A stretch of 64,000 bases of DNA from Porphyra umbilicalis (GCA_002049455.2 KV918781.1:248001-312000), one strand, 5' to 3'; positions 35,123 through 45,599 are shown, numbered from the stretch's first letter. Translations and numbers: made by a program. The notes: generated by a model from the sequence alone, not told the origin.

Positions 35123-36397
35123 ATGGGGACTGGGCTTGGCTGGACGGACGAGGAGCGGGTGGCTCTCAGGCGGGCCTATCTGTCTACATCATTGGACGCT
35201 GTGAAGAGGTCGGACCAGACTGGGACAACCTTTTGGGCGGAGGTGGTCGGGGAGTGGAAGCGTCTATTGGCCGGTCGCCCTGGCGCACGACGGCGCACCG
35301 AGCGCGGTGTCGGGGGGGTGCAGAAGCCGTGGGACAAGATCCGAAGAGGGGTGAGCAAGATCCGGAGAGGGGTGAGCAAGTTTGGCTCGCACTACTTGGC
35401 CGTTAAGCGGCTGTCGCTGACCGGCAACCCGAGCGACGAGGATTTGATCAGCGCCGCTGTGGCGCGCTTTTGCGGGCTCAACACTTACGAGGCGATGCGG
35501 AAGGACCGGGCATCTGACAAGGCGAAGGGCAAGACAACGATGCGGAAGGCGAAGCAGACGACCTGCCCGTGGGTGTCGTGTTGGCGGGTGTTACGCCACG
35601 TCGACAAGTTTAGCGGCGCCGCCGGGGCCGCCACCGCAGACGGCGGCGCTGGCGGCGCCGGCTCCTCAAGCGCGTCTGCCGGCGGCCGTGCCTCTCCAAG
35701 CGACTCGGACGAGGAGGAGAACGGGCCGCCGGCGGCGGGTGCCTTCCAGTCACGTCCGCGCGGTTCCAAGGCGGCCAAGCGGGAGATGAGTGAGGACATC
35801 CGCGCGTCGCGGACGCTCAAGGACAGCTCGGACGCTCTGCTGGCACTGGCGCGGGCAACGACGGAGCGGACAACTGTGGCGTTTTTCAACACCGCGGAGA
35901 TGCGCGACACCCCCGAGGCGATTGCCTTCCGCAAGATGCACGCGCGCAAGCTGATGGCGGCGGCTGGCATGGACTTGTCCTCGTCCCCGCCGGCGATGTC
36001 GTCGGGCCCGGCGGGGCCGGCCGCCGCCTTGGTGACGGACGCGGGATCGTCGACCGCACCGGCGGCCGTGTCGGAGGTGCATCCGCCGCCGCCGGTCGGC
36101 AACAAGCCGGCGGCAGTCGAGTCCGAGGTGCAACCGCCGCCGGCGTCTGGGGACAACAGGCCGGCGGCGCCTGCGACGACAGATCCTGTTCCCAAGTCGA
36201 CAGGCCGAGGCAGGCCGAGCCGTGGCGCTCGGTCCCAGGTGACGAAGCAGGCGAAGGAGGCGTCGGCACTTGCTGCCGCGTCGACTACTTTGGATGAAGA
36301 CGATGAGGTGTACTTGGTGCCCATGCACCACGACAAGGCGGCGGACGACGCCGACTGTGCTGTTCAAGAGGCCAGTGGGGACGATGACCATTCCTAG
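35123..36397 (+). CDS. Harbinger 1 Myb/SANT-like protein
   Basis: Second gene typical of PIF/Harbinger elements; in relatives this protein binds the transposon ends and helps bring the transposase to the nucleus. A trihelix/SANT-like domain opens with LGWTDEERVALRRAYL and contains FWAEVVGEWKRLL. It is followed by a basic stretch and the block CWRVLRHVDKFSGAAG. A Ser/Asp-rich acidic region, the block DTPEAIAFRKMHARKLM and a Pro/Ala-rich tail end it. The same blocks occur in Harbinger 2. The frame is open further upstream (from 34934), so the true start may be the distant ATG at 32240. Confidence 0.8.
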   Translation: MGTGLGWTDEERVALRRAYLSTSLDAVKRSDQTGTTFWAEVVGEWKRLLAGRPGARRRTERGVGGVQKPWDKIRRGVSKIRRGVSKFGSHYLAVKRLSLTGNPSDEDLISAAVARFCGLNTYEAMRKDRASDKAKGKTTMRKAKQTTCPWVSCWRVLRHVDKFSGAAGAATADGGAGGAGSSSASAGGRASPSDSDEEENGPPAAGAFQSRPRGSKAAKREMSEDIRASRTLKDSSDALLALARATTERTTVAFFNTAEMRDTPEAIAFRKMHARKLMAAAGMDLSSSPPAMSSGPAGPAAALVTDAGSSTAPAAVSEVHPPPPVGNKPAAVESEVQPPPASGDNRPAAPATTDPVPKSTGRGRPSRGARSQVTKQAKEASALAAASTTLDEDDEVYLVPMHHDKAADDADCAVQEASGDDDHS

Positions 36398-36447
36398 TCC
36401 CTGTAGTGTTTGATGTGTATGTGCTTTGTTCTGTAGCGTGCCAAAGG

Positions 36448-36480
36448 TGTTTTTTCCCCGTTGGGCAGGGTTTTTTTTCC
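36448..36480 (+). terminator. U-tract 3'-end motif of the Harbinger 1 Myb-like gene
   Basis: About 50 bp after the stop: T6, CCCC, GTTGGGCAGGG, T8, CC. The same layout follows the other three Harbinger genes of the window. The C and G tracts can pair as a short hairpin between two U tracts, so a role in 3'-end formation is inferred. Confidence 0.5.
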
Positions 36481-36599
36481 TACTTCTGTGCACCGCGCAT
36501 CCTACCACGAATGCGCAACACCCCTCGTGGATCCCCTGCATTCCCTGCCACTGAAGATAACCTCGCACAAACACCGGCGACGGGCGCTACACCCCCCAC

Positions 36600-37440
36600 A
36601 CATGTCGGCGCACGGACACCGGCAGCAACATGCCCGGTCCCTTCCGCGCTCCAAACACCCGCCGCCGGTCTTGTCAACGCCGGCGGCGGAGCAGTCACAC
36701 GTGGACGTCTCCATTACCCGCCCGCCCCCCCGTAAATGCAGAGCCGCCAACGGCCATACCGACGCTGGCGGCGACACACCAGCACCCCTCCCCGCCTGAC
36801 ACGCCCGCCGCCGGTCTTGCCAACGCCGGCGGCGGAGCAGTCACACATGGACGCCCCCCGTGCCCGCCCCCCCCCAACACGCAGAGCCGCCGCCGGCAAT
36901 ACCGACGCCGGCGGCGACACACGAGCACCCCTCCGCGCCCGACACGCCCGCCGCCGGTCTTGCCAACGCCGGCGGCGGAGCAGTCACACGTGGACGTCTC
37001 CATTGCCCGACCGCCCCCCCGTAAATGCAGAGCCGCCGCCGGCCATACCGACGCCGGCGGCGACACACCAGCACCCCTCCCCGCCCGACACGCCCGCCGC
37101 CGTTCTTGCCAAATCCGGCGGCGGAGCAGTCACACGTGGACGCCCCCCGTGCCCGCCCCCCCGCCAACACGCAGAGCCGCCGCCGGCAATACCGACGCCG
37201 GCGGCGACACGCCAGCACCCCTCCCCGCCTGACACGCCCGCCGCCGGTCTTGTCAACGCCGGCGGCGGAGCAGTCACACGTGGACGCCCCCCGTGCCCGC
37301 CCCCCCGCCAACACGCAGAGCCGCCGCCGGCAATATCGACGCCGGCGGCAACCCGCCCCTTCCCATGCCCGCCGCACACGTGTGCCGCCGGTCTCGCCAA
37401 CGCCAGCGTCGGGGCAGTCACATGAAGACGTCGACCCTGT
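36600..37440. repeat. 145-bp tandem array between the Harbinger 1 genes
   Basis: Six imperfect units of 143-146 bp, marked by GGAGCAGTCACACGTGGACG at 36688, 36834, 36977, 37123, 37267 and (diverged) 37411. Each unit contains CGCCGGCGGCG inverted words. It lies exactly between the two converging 3' ends. Confidence 0.85.
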
Positions 37441-37480
37441 CCGCCGCCCCCCCAAAAAATATTCTCCTGACGACGTTATC

Positions 37481-37520
37481 GCAGGAAAAAAAAAACCTGC
37501 GCAGCAGGGGAAAAAAAACA
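37481..37520 (-). terminator. U-tract 3'-end motif of the Harbinger 1 transposase
   Basis: On the minus strand, 5 bp after the stop: T8, CCCC, TGCTGCGCAGG, T10, CC. Same design as at 36448-36480, in the opposite direction. Confidence 0.5.
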
Positions 37521-37524
37521 ACTT

Positions 37525-39387
37525 TTATACTCCCACGTAGGGCGCAAGAAGCGTGCTTCTCTCCACCCACACGTGTTCAGCAATGTCATGCCTCAGGCGC
37601 TCATGCTCCTCCTCGTCCCGTTCCTCCGCCCAAGCGTTCAGCGCGTGGCCGAAACTTCCGGCAGGAAGCGCGCCGGCCGGCGCGATGACAGGGGCGGCCA
37701 CACCCGCCGGCGGGCCGTCGCTGCCCTCAGTACTGTTCGCATTGCTCTGTGGACTGCCTCCGGCCGCACAACCGCCGGCGGCGTGGCTGCCTCCGCCTCC
37801 CGTCGGATCCGTCCCACCGCACCCACCACCAGCGGCCCCGCCGCCGGCAGCGCCAACACCGGCGGCGTGGCTGCCACCATAAGCTATTATACCCGTCGCA
37901 CCGCCCCCACCCCCACCAGCCCCGCCGCCGGCTGCGCCAACACCGGCGGCGGGAGCACCACCATCAGCCATCATACCCGTCCCACCACCGCCACCCCCAC
38001 CAGCCCCGCCGCCGGCTGCGCCAACACCGGCGGCGGGAGCACCACCAATAGGAATGTAACCCGTCCCACCACCGCCACCCCCACCAACCCCGTCGCCGGC
38101 CGCAGCGCCGGCCGCACCACCGGCCGCGGCCGGGGTCTCAGCAGCCCTGTTCCCCACGCCCTCGGCTCCGCCACCGACTGCGCCTCCGCCGCCGCTACCG
38201 CCGGCCGCCTCCTGGGCAGCGTCGGCCATTCGAGAGCGTGATACGTACCAATCGCGTCGCTTCTCCGTCACCATATTGTGTAAGATGGCCACCGCCTTCG
38301 CGACGGTGACCATTGACTCGACGGTGACATGCCGTGCGGGGTGTAAAGCAATGTGGAAGCGTGCAGTTCGAACGGCATATGGCCGTTCCACATCTTTCCT
38401 CAAAGCTTCTTGCAGCCGGTTGAATGTCGTCTCAACTTCTGTGGTGGGGTCGGGGAACGGAGACACGAAAAATGCAAAGGGAGGGTAAATTGCATCAACC
38501 AGATAATACAAGAGCGTGCGGGTGGTGCCGTTAGCTGTGTATGAAAACGTACGAGGCGGCCACTCGCCTCCCGTCACAGACAAATACAGAGGGGAAGCAT
38601 GCATAACATTGAGGTCATTCTGAGAACCAGGGCAACCAACAAACAAATGCCATATCCATAGGTCCTCATCGCAAAATGTTTCCATTACCACAGAGCGTTT
38701 GCCGTGCCGATTCTGATACATGCCGGCAAACGCCTTGGGGCAGTTCGCCCACCCCCAATGGCTGCAGTCCAGCGATCCCATACACCCAGGCAATCCCCGT
38801 TGCGCATTGCGCTCCAGGATACGCTCCAGCTCGGCCGGAGTGGGGGGACGCAAATAAGCCGGACCCAACTCATCCACAATGAAACGTAGAAGCTCTCGAA
38901 CAGACATAGCTATGGTCGATGCGGACAAACGACCGTATTCATCAGTTCGATCGGGCGCCTCTCCGTAAGCAATCACTCGGAAAGCAGGCACCACCTTTTG
39001 CAAGGGGTGTGCCTGCGGTCTGCCCATCGCGTTAACACGTTGCGCAAAGAAGGGGCGACCCTTCACGGCGTGGTAGATACGCAAAAACACTGACCGGGGC
39101 ACACGGAACCGTCTCTCAAAGTCCGCCTCGTCGTATACGGGAGGGGAGCCGTCCAATCCAAAACAGTCCCTCAAAATAGCTCGCAAACCTGATCGAAAAC
39201 CACGGTTCTTGTTCGGCCGGCGACCAGGCACCGACCCAATATACCGCCGCCGGCCGAGCCGCGACCGGCGGATGCGACGACGATAGCGCCACAGCGCCTG
39301 CATGTGGGCCGCCACCGCGGTGGCAACTTCACCGTCGATGGGGTCCGCCAGCATCGCATCCGCAGAGACGTCGAGTGGATCGTCCAT
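37525..39387 (-). CDS. PIF/Harbinger DDE transposase (Harbinger 1)
   Basis: 620-residue transposase. The N-terminal region is basic (RRRIRRSRLGRRR, residues 36-48). The DDE_4-type nuclease domain has Asp207 in MGSLDCSHWGW, Asp258 in GSQNDLNVMH and Glu334 in RKDVERPY, as expected for the superfamily. After the catalytic part comes a Gly/Ala-rich repetitive linker (about residues 395-560). A C-terminal block with HERLRHDIAEHVWVERS and LLAPY is also present in the Harbinger 2 protein. The frame is intact and the start is the first ATG, aligned with the Harbinger 2 start. Confidence 0.93.
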   Translation of the reverse strand: MDDPLDVSADAMLADPIDGEVATAVAAHMQALWRYRRRIRRSRLGRRRYIGSVPGRRPNKNRGFRSGLRAILRDCFGLDGSPPVYDEADFERRFRVPRSVFLRIYHAVKGRPFFAQRVNAMGRPQAHPLQKVVPAFRVIAYGEAPDRTDEYGRLSASTIAMSVRELLRFIVDELGPAYLRPPTPAELERILERNAQRGLPGCMGSLDCSHWGWANCPKAFAGMYQNRHGKRSVVMETFCDEDLWIWHLFVGCPGSQNDLNVMHASPLYLSVTGGEWPPRTFSYTANGTTRTLLYYLVDAIYPPFAFFVSPFPDPTTEVETTFNRLQEALRKDVERPYAVRTARFHIALHPARHVTVESMVTVAKAVAILHNMVTEKRRDWYVSRSRMADAAQEAAGGSGGGGAVGGGAEGVGNRAAETPAAAGGAAGAAAGDGVGGGGGGGTGYIPIGGAPAAGVGAAGGGAGGGGGGGTGMMADGGAPAAGVGAAGGGAGGGGGGATGIIAYGGSHAAGVGAAGGGAAGGGCGGTDPTGGGGSHAAGGCAAGGSPQSNANSTEGSDGPPAGVAAPVIAPAGALPAGSFGHALNAWAEERDEEEHERLRHDIAEHVWVERSTLLAPYVGV

Positions 39388-40363
39388 CGTGGAAAGAAGA
39401 CGGTGTCGTCGACGGTGACGTCGTCCGTGGACACGGGCGTCGCGACGCGCCTGTCGCCGTCACACAATCACGCCGCGGGGCGCCAAAAGGACCTCGTCCC
39501 ACTGCCCCCTCCGACAGGCCCACAAGTTTATCCCATCTCCCAGCCTCCAACGTCCCACCCCCCGCCGCGAGCACGGACAGAATCGATCTCGCGAGGCTGC
39601 GGAAACCAGTGCGTGGGGATGCCGCCGCCGTGCCCTGATTCACGCTGTGCGCGCCACCGAGAGCGGCAGCGGAGCGACCCACCGCACCCCCAACGTGCGT
39701 CGAAGGGGGGGTCCTGAAACGGTCAGACTCATTCAGGCTTTTCTGGGTCTCGATAGTGATCGCCGAGATCGTAGACGGCCCCGGAAAGCGCCAGTATCGG
39801 GCCGTAAGATTTCAAATCTGATCATGCCACGTGAGCTCGTTTTCCGAAAGGAACTGCATCTGCAACAGCCAATGGCACGCCAGGAAAAAATGGGGAGGAG
39901 CAGCGGGCCCCCCCAAATCGGTGAGAAAATGGGGGACGGGGGCGCCTCCCCCCATTTCTGACGCATGAATGTCCGAGGACTTATCCGATTCAGATTCACT
40001 GTATTCAAGTTCTATCTGAGCGTTTTGGGGTGCCTGACGTTGCTGTGGGAACCTCCCCATCCCCAAGAGCTGAAATTAAGGCACGTGGCACATTTATGTG
40101 ACACGTTTCTGCCACGTCTGCATATTTGAACTTGGGGAAGACGTTGTTGGGTGTGCTCTTAGAGAAATTCACAGATGGTCGCTAGTTTCCACGAAACACA
40201 GTCAAAACTTAAGTACAAGAGGGGGCTACCTGCTCCTTTATGGGTGCTACAACGGGCGCTTGATGCGCACTCAGGGCGCACTGAGCGCTCAAAGGGCGCT
40301 CAGGGGCGCATTATGCACCAGCGCCCCGAAAATCGGGGCGCACTCAACAAGCCTACTCTCTGT

Positions 40364-40421
40364 GACTCACAGACCAATTCGGGGCCTGTGCTGGGTGGGG
40401 GTGGGCGAGACGAGCCCAGAC
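40364..40421. other. short spacer between two mobile elements
   Basis: It lies between the right TSD of the hAT-type element and the next MITE. Nothing else is seen. Confidence 0.5.
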
Positions 40422-40424
40422 AAT

Positions 40425-41103
40425 AGAGAGCGTCGGCAAGTCGGGCGTGGGTATCAAATGTGGGTAGAATGTGGGTCGCCGACCCACGTCGGATGTACCC
40501 ACATCTTACCCACATTTAGCGTCGGCAAGTGTTCAAATAACGGTCGACACGATTTGAGCTCTCCACATCTACCGCAACGGCACAGCAGCGACCTCTGTGC
40601 GAGCAACACCTTCCAATTGACCTCCACACCTCCACCCTAAGCACCATCACCTCTTTCCCCTTGGGGAGACGCCCCGGCCGACCATATGACAGGGCGGCGG
40701 TCGATGGAGATGGGATACAGTGGGCATAGTCCGAGTTTTTGGATGGAGGGGCGCCGGCAGTTAAGGGCGTGGGAGGGTGGCGGGGGTGACGGCATCGGGG
40801 GGGGTATGGTGCCGGTTGACAAAGGCAGCTTGTACGGTGCAAGATGATGCGCCTTCTCGATACACCCGAAACTGGAGACACGAGCGCCCGTGGTGGGCGC
40901 CAAGCCCGGGCTGAGACGAGCGGTGGTGGCACAACCAGCGCCACGTGTGTGGCCACGTGGTCTTCACCGACCGGTATTTGGCGTGGGTCGGATGACCCAG
41001 ATAGCCACAAATGGGTTTCAAAAGTGGGTACCAGCTGTAACGTGGCATGAAACGTGTCCCCGACCCACGCCACCGACCCACATTTGACTTGCCGACGCTC
41101 TCT
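40425..41103. mobile_element. MITE, 679 bp, TIR AGAGAGCGTCGGCAAGTC
   Basis: A perfect 18-bp inverted repeat AGAGAGCGTCGGCAAGTC with AAT on both sides (40422-40424 and 41104-41106); equally readable as TA duplication with ends starting GAGAGCG. GTGGGT/ACCCAC words and a repeated GCGTCGGCAAG lie near the ends. There is no transposase. Harbinger-like (3-bp TSD) or Tc1/mariner-like (TA). Confidence 0.8.
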
Positions 41104-41106
41104 AAT

Positions 41107-41716
41107 ACGGGCCCGCACCCTGCCCCACGTCGGTGTCGTCCTACGACACACTCGCTTCTTCTTCCCCCGCCCACTCCACACCACGGAGCACGGTCACCAT
41201 GGGCGCCCACACGACATGTGCCCGTTCGCCAGTGTGCCCGCGTGCCGCGCCCGCCACCCCCCCGCGCGGGTGGCGACGACCGCCGCCGCGCGCGTCGCGC
41301 GGCTGCGTCGCTGGGGCCCCCCACGCGCCCACGGTCACGCGCGGCTCCCCCCCCCCCCCTCTCCCAACCCCAACGCAAGCGCATCGGCGCGGCGACGCTG
41401 CCGGGCGGGGCGGGTGGCCGGCGTGCCCAGCGCGCGGCAGGCCGCCGACGCCCACCTGGCGGCCGTCGTGGTTGCCCCCCCGTGCGCACGCCGGCGGCGT
41501 GCGGTGGCCTCACCATGGCAGCGGCAGTGGCGGCGGCGGTGGCGGCAGCGGCGGCGGCGGTGGAGGCGGCGGCGGCGCGGCGGGGCGGGCAAGCATTGGC
41601 CCGCCGCACCCCGTGCCTGCGGAAGCGGCGCAACGCCCCCACCGCGCGCGCGGGGCGCCAGCCGCCTGTGGGCGCACGCCGCCGCCGGTATGGTGTTGCT
41701 GCCGACTGCCGCAGCT

Positions 41717-41751
<35 letters not shown>

Positions 41752-42961
41752 GCGTCCGCGCGGCGACCACGGCGACCACGACCGCCACGGGGGTGCCCCC
41801 CCCGCCGCTGCCAGCCGCCAATGCGGGCGGCGGGGGCGGCGGGTGCCCCCACCCCCCGCCCCGCGCGCGGCCGCGCCGTCGCCCCGGCGGTGGCTGCGGC
41901 GGGGGCGCGGGCGGGGACCAAGCGGCGCCCGCCGTCCCCGCCCCCCCCCGCGCCCGCGCACACGCGGGCGCGGCGGCCCCGCGTCGCCTCCCACCGACGG
42001 CCCCCCACCCCCGTGAGCGCCGACGCGGCGGCGGGAGCGCCGATGCGGCGCCGGCGGGCGGCCGGCGGCGCCGCGGCGCGCCGGCCGGCGGCCCCCGCCG
42101 CCGCTCCGTGCGCGCGCGCGCGGGGGGCGGGGGCGGCGCCCCCCCCGGCGGGACCGCCCGCCCCCCGCGCCCCGCCGCCCGCGCCGACGCGCCCCGCCGC
42201 CGGGCGCCCGTCACGGACGCGCCGGCGGCGGCAACGGGTGCGTGCGCCCGACGCGCGCCGGAGGGCCGGTCGACGGCCGCGCGCGAGGGGGGGGGGGGGG
42301 GGGGGGGGCGCCGCCCCCCGACACTGCCGCCGAGGCGACGGGCGCCCACGGGCCGCGGTGGTGCGGGCGGGGGCCGTGTCGCCGCCGGCGCCCGGCGCGG
42401 CCGCCAGCCGCGGGTCCGGCGGTGGGGAGCAGGCGCGGCCGCCGCCGCCGGTGTCGTCGAGCAGCTGGCATGGCGCCCCCCACTGCGCATGGAAACAGAG
42501 TCGGATTGGCAAAGCACACTTGGACGAAATCGATATCAACTTTTGTCCGAATGTCTGTCCACTTGTTGACAGAATCAGACATCTCGAAGAAGGGGACATG
42601 CGGAACCCGACACTAGAAAGTGTGTTGTGCACAGGTGATTCTTGCCAAGCTTGCCAGTACAGCCAAGTCTGTTGGCTGAACACCACTTGGCTCAGAAGTA
42701 AATACTTCTACTTGGTCCGTCCGCCGTCTTAGTCGCCCGCCGTCGCGCCGGCTTGCCATCGACCGCCCGACACGCCCGTGCCCGCCACGGCCTCCCCCTC
42801 ATCATCCTACTCGTCCTTTGCAGCAGCCGTTGTTGTCCCACCGGTGGCTCACATTGTCGCCGCCGCCACCCTGTGTGCCTTTCTACTGCGGTCACGCTCG
42901 CCGCGCCAACCCCCCCCCCCCCCCCCCCCCCCCCCGCTCGCGCCGACGCCCGCCCCCACCC
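41107..42961. other. GC-rich spacer upstream of the U2A' gene
   Basis: Extremely GC-rich from 41200 to 42480, with GCC/GGC repeats and a G run of about 22 bases (42289-42308). Long frames are open on both strands together, so no gene is supported. 42480-42735 is of ordinary composition, with a plus-strand stretch around DEIDINFCPNVCPLVDRI that I cannot assign. A C run of over 20 bases (42910-42936) precedes the gene. Confidence 0.5.
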
Positions 42962-43989
42962 ATGGGCCGCCTCACCGCCGACCTCGTCCGCGGCGCCGCC
43001 CAAGGCCTCAACTGCCTCGGCGATTGGGAGTTGGACTTGCGCGCGCAGCGCCTCGTCACGTTGGACCACCTCGACGCCGTCGCGCCGCGCCTCGACGCGC
43101 TCGACGTGTCGCGCAACTTCCTCCCCCACCTCCCCGCGCTGCCGCCCGCGCCGCGGCTGCGGCACCTCCACGTCGGGCGCAACCGCGTGGCGTCGATTGG
43201 CGTCGGCTTTGCCGACGCGGTGCCCGCCTTGGAGTCCCTCCTCTTAACCGACAATGCGGTGGCGACGCTCGCCGCGGCGCGGCTGGTGGAGGAGCTCGCG
43301 CGCCTCCCGCGCCTGACGCTGCTGTCGCTGCGGGGGAACCCCGTGGCGCGGTCGCCAAACTACCGCGCGGCGGTCCTCGCCGCGCTGCCGGCGGTGCGGG
43401 TGCTCGATTTTGTGCGCGTGCGCGACGCGGAGCGGCGGTCGGCGCGCAGGTTTTTTGGGGGGGGGCGGGGGGAGGAGCCCGCCGCTGCGGGTGGCGCAGC
43501 GTCGGCGGGTGCGGGTGCGGGTGCGGGTGCGGGTGCGGGTGCGGGTGCGGGTGCGGGCGACGGCGGGGGGGGGGGGGGGGGGGGGGCGGCGTTGCCGTGT
43601 CAGACGCGGACCGCGAGCGCCTGCGGCGGATGATTGCCGACGCGGAGACGGTGGAGGAGGTCGACCGCCTCGAGGCGGCGCTCAAGTCGGGCGACGTGGC
43701 GGGGGTCCTCGGCGGCGGCGGCGGCGCCCCCGCCGCCGCCGCCGCCGGGGACGCGGCAGAGGGGGGAAGTGACGGCGCCGCCGACGCTGTCGGCGGCGCG
43801 CCGCCGCCGCCGCCGCCGCAGGGGGCCGAGGCGCCCCCACGGCCGCCGCCGGCGGGCCGCCCGTCGGGCAAGCGCCGGCGCGGCGGCGGCGACGGCGGCG
43901 GCGGGGGTGGCGCGGCCGCCGCCGGGGACGGCGCGTCTGCCGACGGGATGGACGAGGGCGACGACGGGCCTGCCGCGGCGCGCGAGTGA
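42962..43989 (+). CDS. SNRPA1: U2 small nuclear ribonucleoprotein A' (U2A'), frame changes at a G run
   Basis: Leucine-rich-repeat protein of the spliceosomal U2 snRNP; with U2B'' it binds stem-loop IV of U2 snRNA in the nucleus. The ATG at 42962 gives MGRLTADLVRGAAQGLNCLG, which lines up with the start of animal U2A' proteins. LRR units run through residues 20-135, then the family cap LRGNPVARSPNYRAAV and VRVLDFVRV. After a Gly/Ala repeat the frame must change at a G run of about 22 bases (43567-43588). The second frame then reads DADRERLRRMIADAETVEEV, matching the conserved U2A' C-terminal segment, and ends at 43989. A homopolymer-length error is the simplest explanation, a tiny intron or a real frameshift the alternatives. 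Confidence 0.85.
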
Positions 43990-45490
43990 CGCTGCGCCCG
44001 CCGCGGGCGGCCGACGCGGCCACGCGCGCCGACCGGCGCCGACGCGCGGGGCGGCGGGCGGCGGCGGCGGCGGGCGCCCCCCGCGGCGGCCGCCGCGGGC
44101 GGCCCGTCGGCGCCGCCGCCCGTGCCGACGGGGTGCGCCGCCGCCCGCCGCGGCGGCCCCGCCCGAGCCCCCCGCCGCGGCCCCCAGTCGGGCGCGCAGG
44201 CGGGGGGTCGGCGCGCGGCGGCGCGCCGCCGTGCGTGCGCGCCCCGTCCCGCGCGCCCGCGGGGGGGGGGGGGGGGGGGGGCCGTCGGCCGCCGCAACCG
44301 CCCCCGCGTCGGGCGGCGGCGGCGGCGACGGCGGCGGCGGCGGTGGGGGTGGCGGCGCGGCCGACGCGCGGCGGCGGCGGCGGCGTGGCGGCGCGCGTGG
44401 GGACCCCGCGCGCACCGCGGCGCGCGCGCGCGCGCCGCGGCGGGGGTGCGGCGGGGGGTTGGGGGCGGCGGCCACGGACGCGCGGCGTGGGTGTCTGGGG
44501 GGAAGGGGGGGGGGGTCGGCGCGTGTTGCTGCCCGTGGCGGCGGCGGCGGCCGCCGTGCACGCTCGGCGACCACGCAGCGTCGCGCGTGTGGTTCTGGTG
44601 CCTTTTTTTTTTTTTGAGGGGGGGGGGTTGTTGTGGCGCGCCCAACGCATCGTTTTTTTTTGGTGGTTGTCGTGCAGCGCCCCCTTGTCGCGCGCATCCG
44701 TTTGGCTTGTGGCCCCGCAGCGCCGCCGCCGCCGCCACGCGCTGGGGTGACAGGCCCCTCCTCCCGCCGCCCGCCGCGCACCGCCCCCCATCCTCTCGCT
44801 GCCGTCCCTGCCAACGGCGTCTGCCACGCGGCGTCCCGCATCGGCCGGCGCCCGTGATGGCGGCGCGGCCCCTGCCCGCTGTGGGGGGGGTGTGGCGACG
44901 GCAACTGCCGTGGTAGCCGCCGCCGTCCCGCCTGTCCGGCGGCAGGGCGGCGAGCAAGCGGCGTGAACTGTGGTTGACGGGCGTATCCACCATGGGCGAT
45001 GCAGAGGCAGCCCGACCCCGGCACGCGCCGTGCGCCGCGGGTGCCGACCGCCGCGCGCGTCGCGTGATCGGCAGCGCCGGCGGGCGCGGTCCGCCAATGG
45101 GCGCCGGCGACGGCCGCCGCCGCGCCCGCGTCGCGCCCCGCCGTCGGCCGCTGCGGGCGCGTCGGCCGCGGGCGGGCGGCCGCCGCGGCGACGCGCGCGC
45201 GCCGCCGACGGTGGGGCTGCGTGCGTCTGCGTCGCCGCCGTCGCCGCCGCCGCCGCCGCAGCGGCCCGCCGTCGGGCGCGGCGCCCGCGCGCGCGCGTCG
45301 GCGGCGCCCGCGGCGGCCCGCGCGTCGGCGGCTGGTGGCCGCGAGGCGGCGCCGTCGGTGGGTGCGCCACGGCGCCCCGACCGGCTCTGGGGCTTTGGCA
45401 GCGTCCGTGGGGGACGCGGAGGGGGGGGGGGGGGTGCCACAAAGCCCCAGGACGCTGCCAAAGTGCCGCTGCAGGAGCATCGGTGTTGCA
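43990..45490. other. GC-rich spacer downstream of U2A'
   Basis: Over 80% GC by eye, with G runs near 44261-44281 and 45420-45433, T runs at 44604-44616 and 44650-44660, and GGC/CGC repeats. Frames are open on several frames of both strands, which reflects composition; no gene is supported. An inverted pair CTTTGGCAGCGTCC/GGACGCTGCCAAAG lies at about 45393-45466. Confidence 0.5.
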
Positions 45491-45497
45491 CCGTCTG

Positions 45498-45535
45498 CAG
45501 TTGGCCGCCGTTCCAGCTGGAACGGCGGCCAACTG
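45498..45535. repeat. perfect 38-bp palindrome
   Basis: CAGTTGGCCGCCGTTCCAG is followed at once by its exact reverse complement, with no spacer. Could be a foldback remnant or a dyad protein-binding site. Confidence 0.85.
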
Positions 45536-45599
45536 AGCCCGTTTGAGCCGACTGGATCTGAGGCCTTGTCAGAGGGGGTCCATTCAAACTGCTCAGTGG

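Larger units (their letters stand above)
30784..40158. mobile_element. PIF/Harbinger DNA transposon 1, 9.4 kb
   Basis: The TIRs start GAGCACACCCAACAACGTCT at the left and are nearly identical over about 30 bp at the right. Target duplication TTA lies at 30781-30783 and 40159-40161, the size and sequence preferred by PIF/Harbinger. It carries the two genes expected of the superfamily: a Myb/SANT-like gene (plus strand) and a DDE transposase (minus strand), pointing at each other. It sits inside the hAT-type element at 30214-40355 and looks potentially complete. Confidence 0.93.
30214..40355. mobile_element. non-autonomous hAT-type element split by a Harbinger transposon
   Basis: The terminal inverted repeat is TAGGGTTGTTGAGTGCGCCC at the left and TAGGCTTGTTGAGTGCGCCC read inward from the right. 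It is flanked by a perfect 8-bp duplication CTCTCTGT (30206-30213 and 40356-40363). Next to both ends are clusters of GGGCGCTC and GCGCAC words (30221-30330 and 40257-40345), likely transposase-binding subterminal repeats. Without the inserted Harbinger it is about 0.76 kb and has no coding frame. Its TIR differs from those of the other hAT elements here. Confidence 0.9.

Noticed and set aside
36600-37440. Regular repeats considered as a CRISPR-like array
   Set aside because: Units are 145 bp, contiguous and without unique spacers; this is a plain tandem repeat in a eukaryotic transposon.
30779-40161. Reading the 9.4-kb unit as a hAT element
   Set aside because: Its direct flank is the 3-bp TTA and its genes are PIF-type; the 8-bp duplication belongs to the surrounding element.
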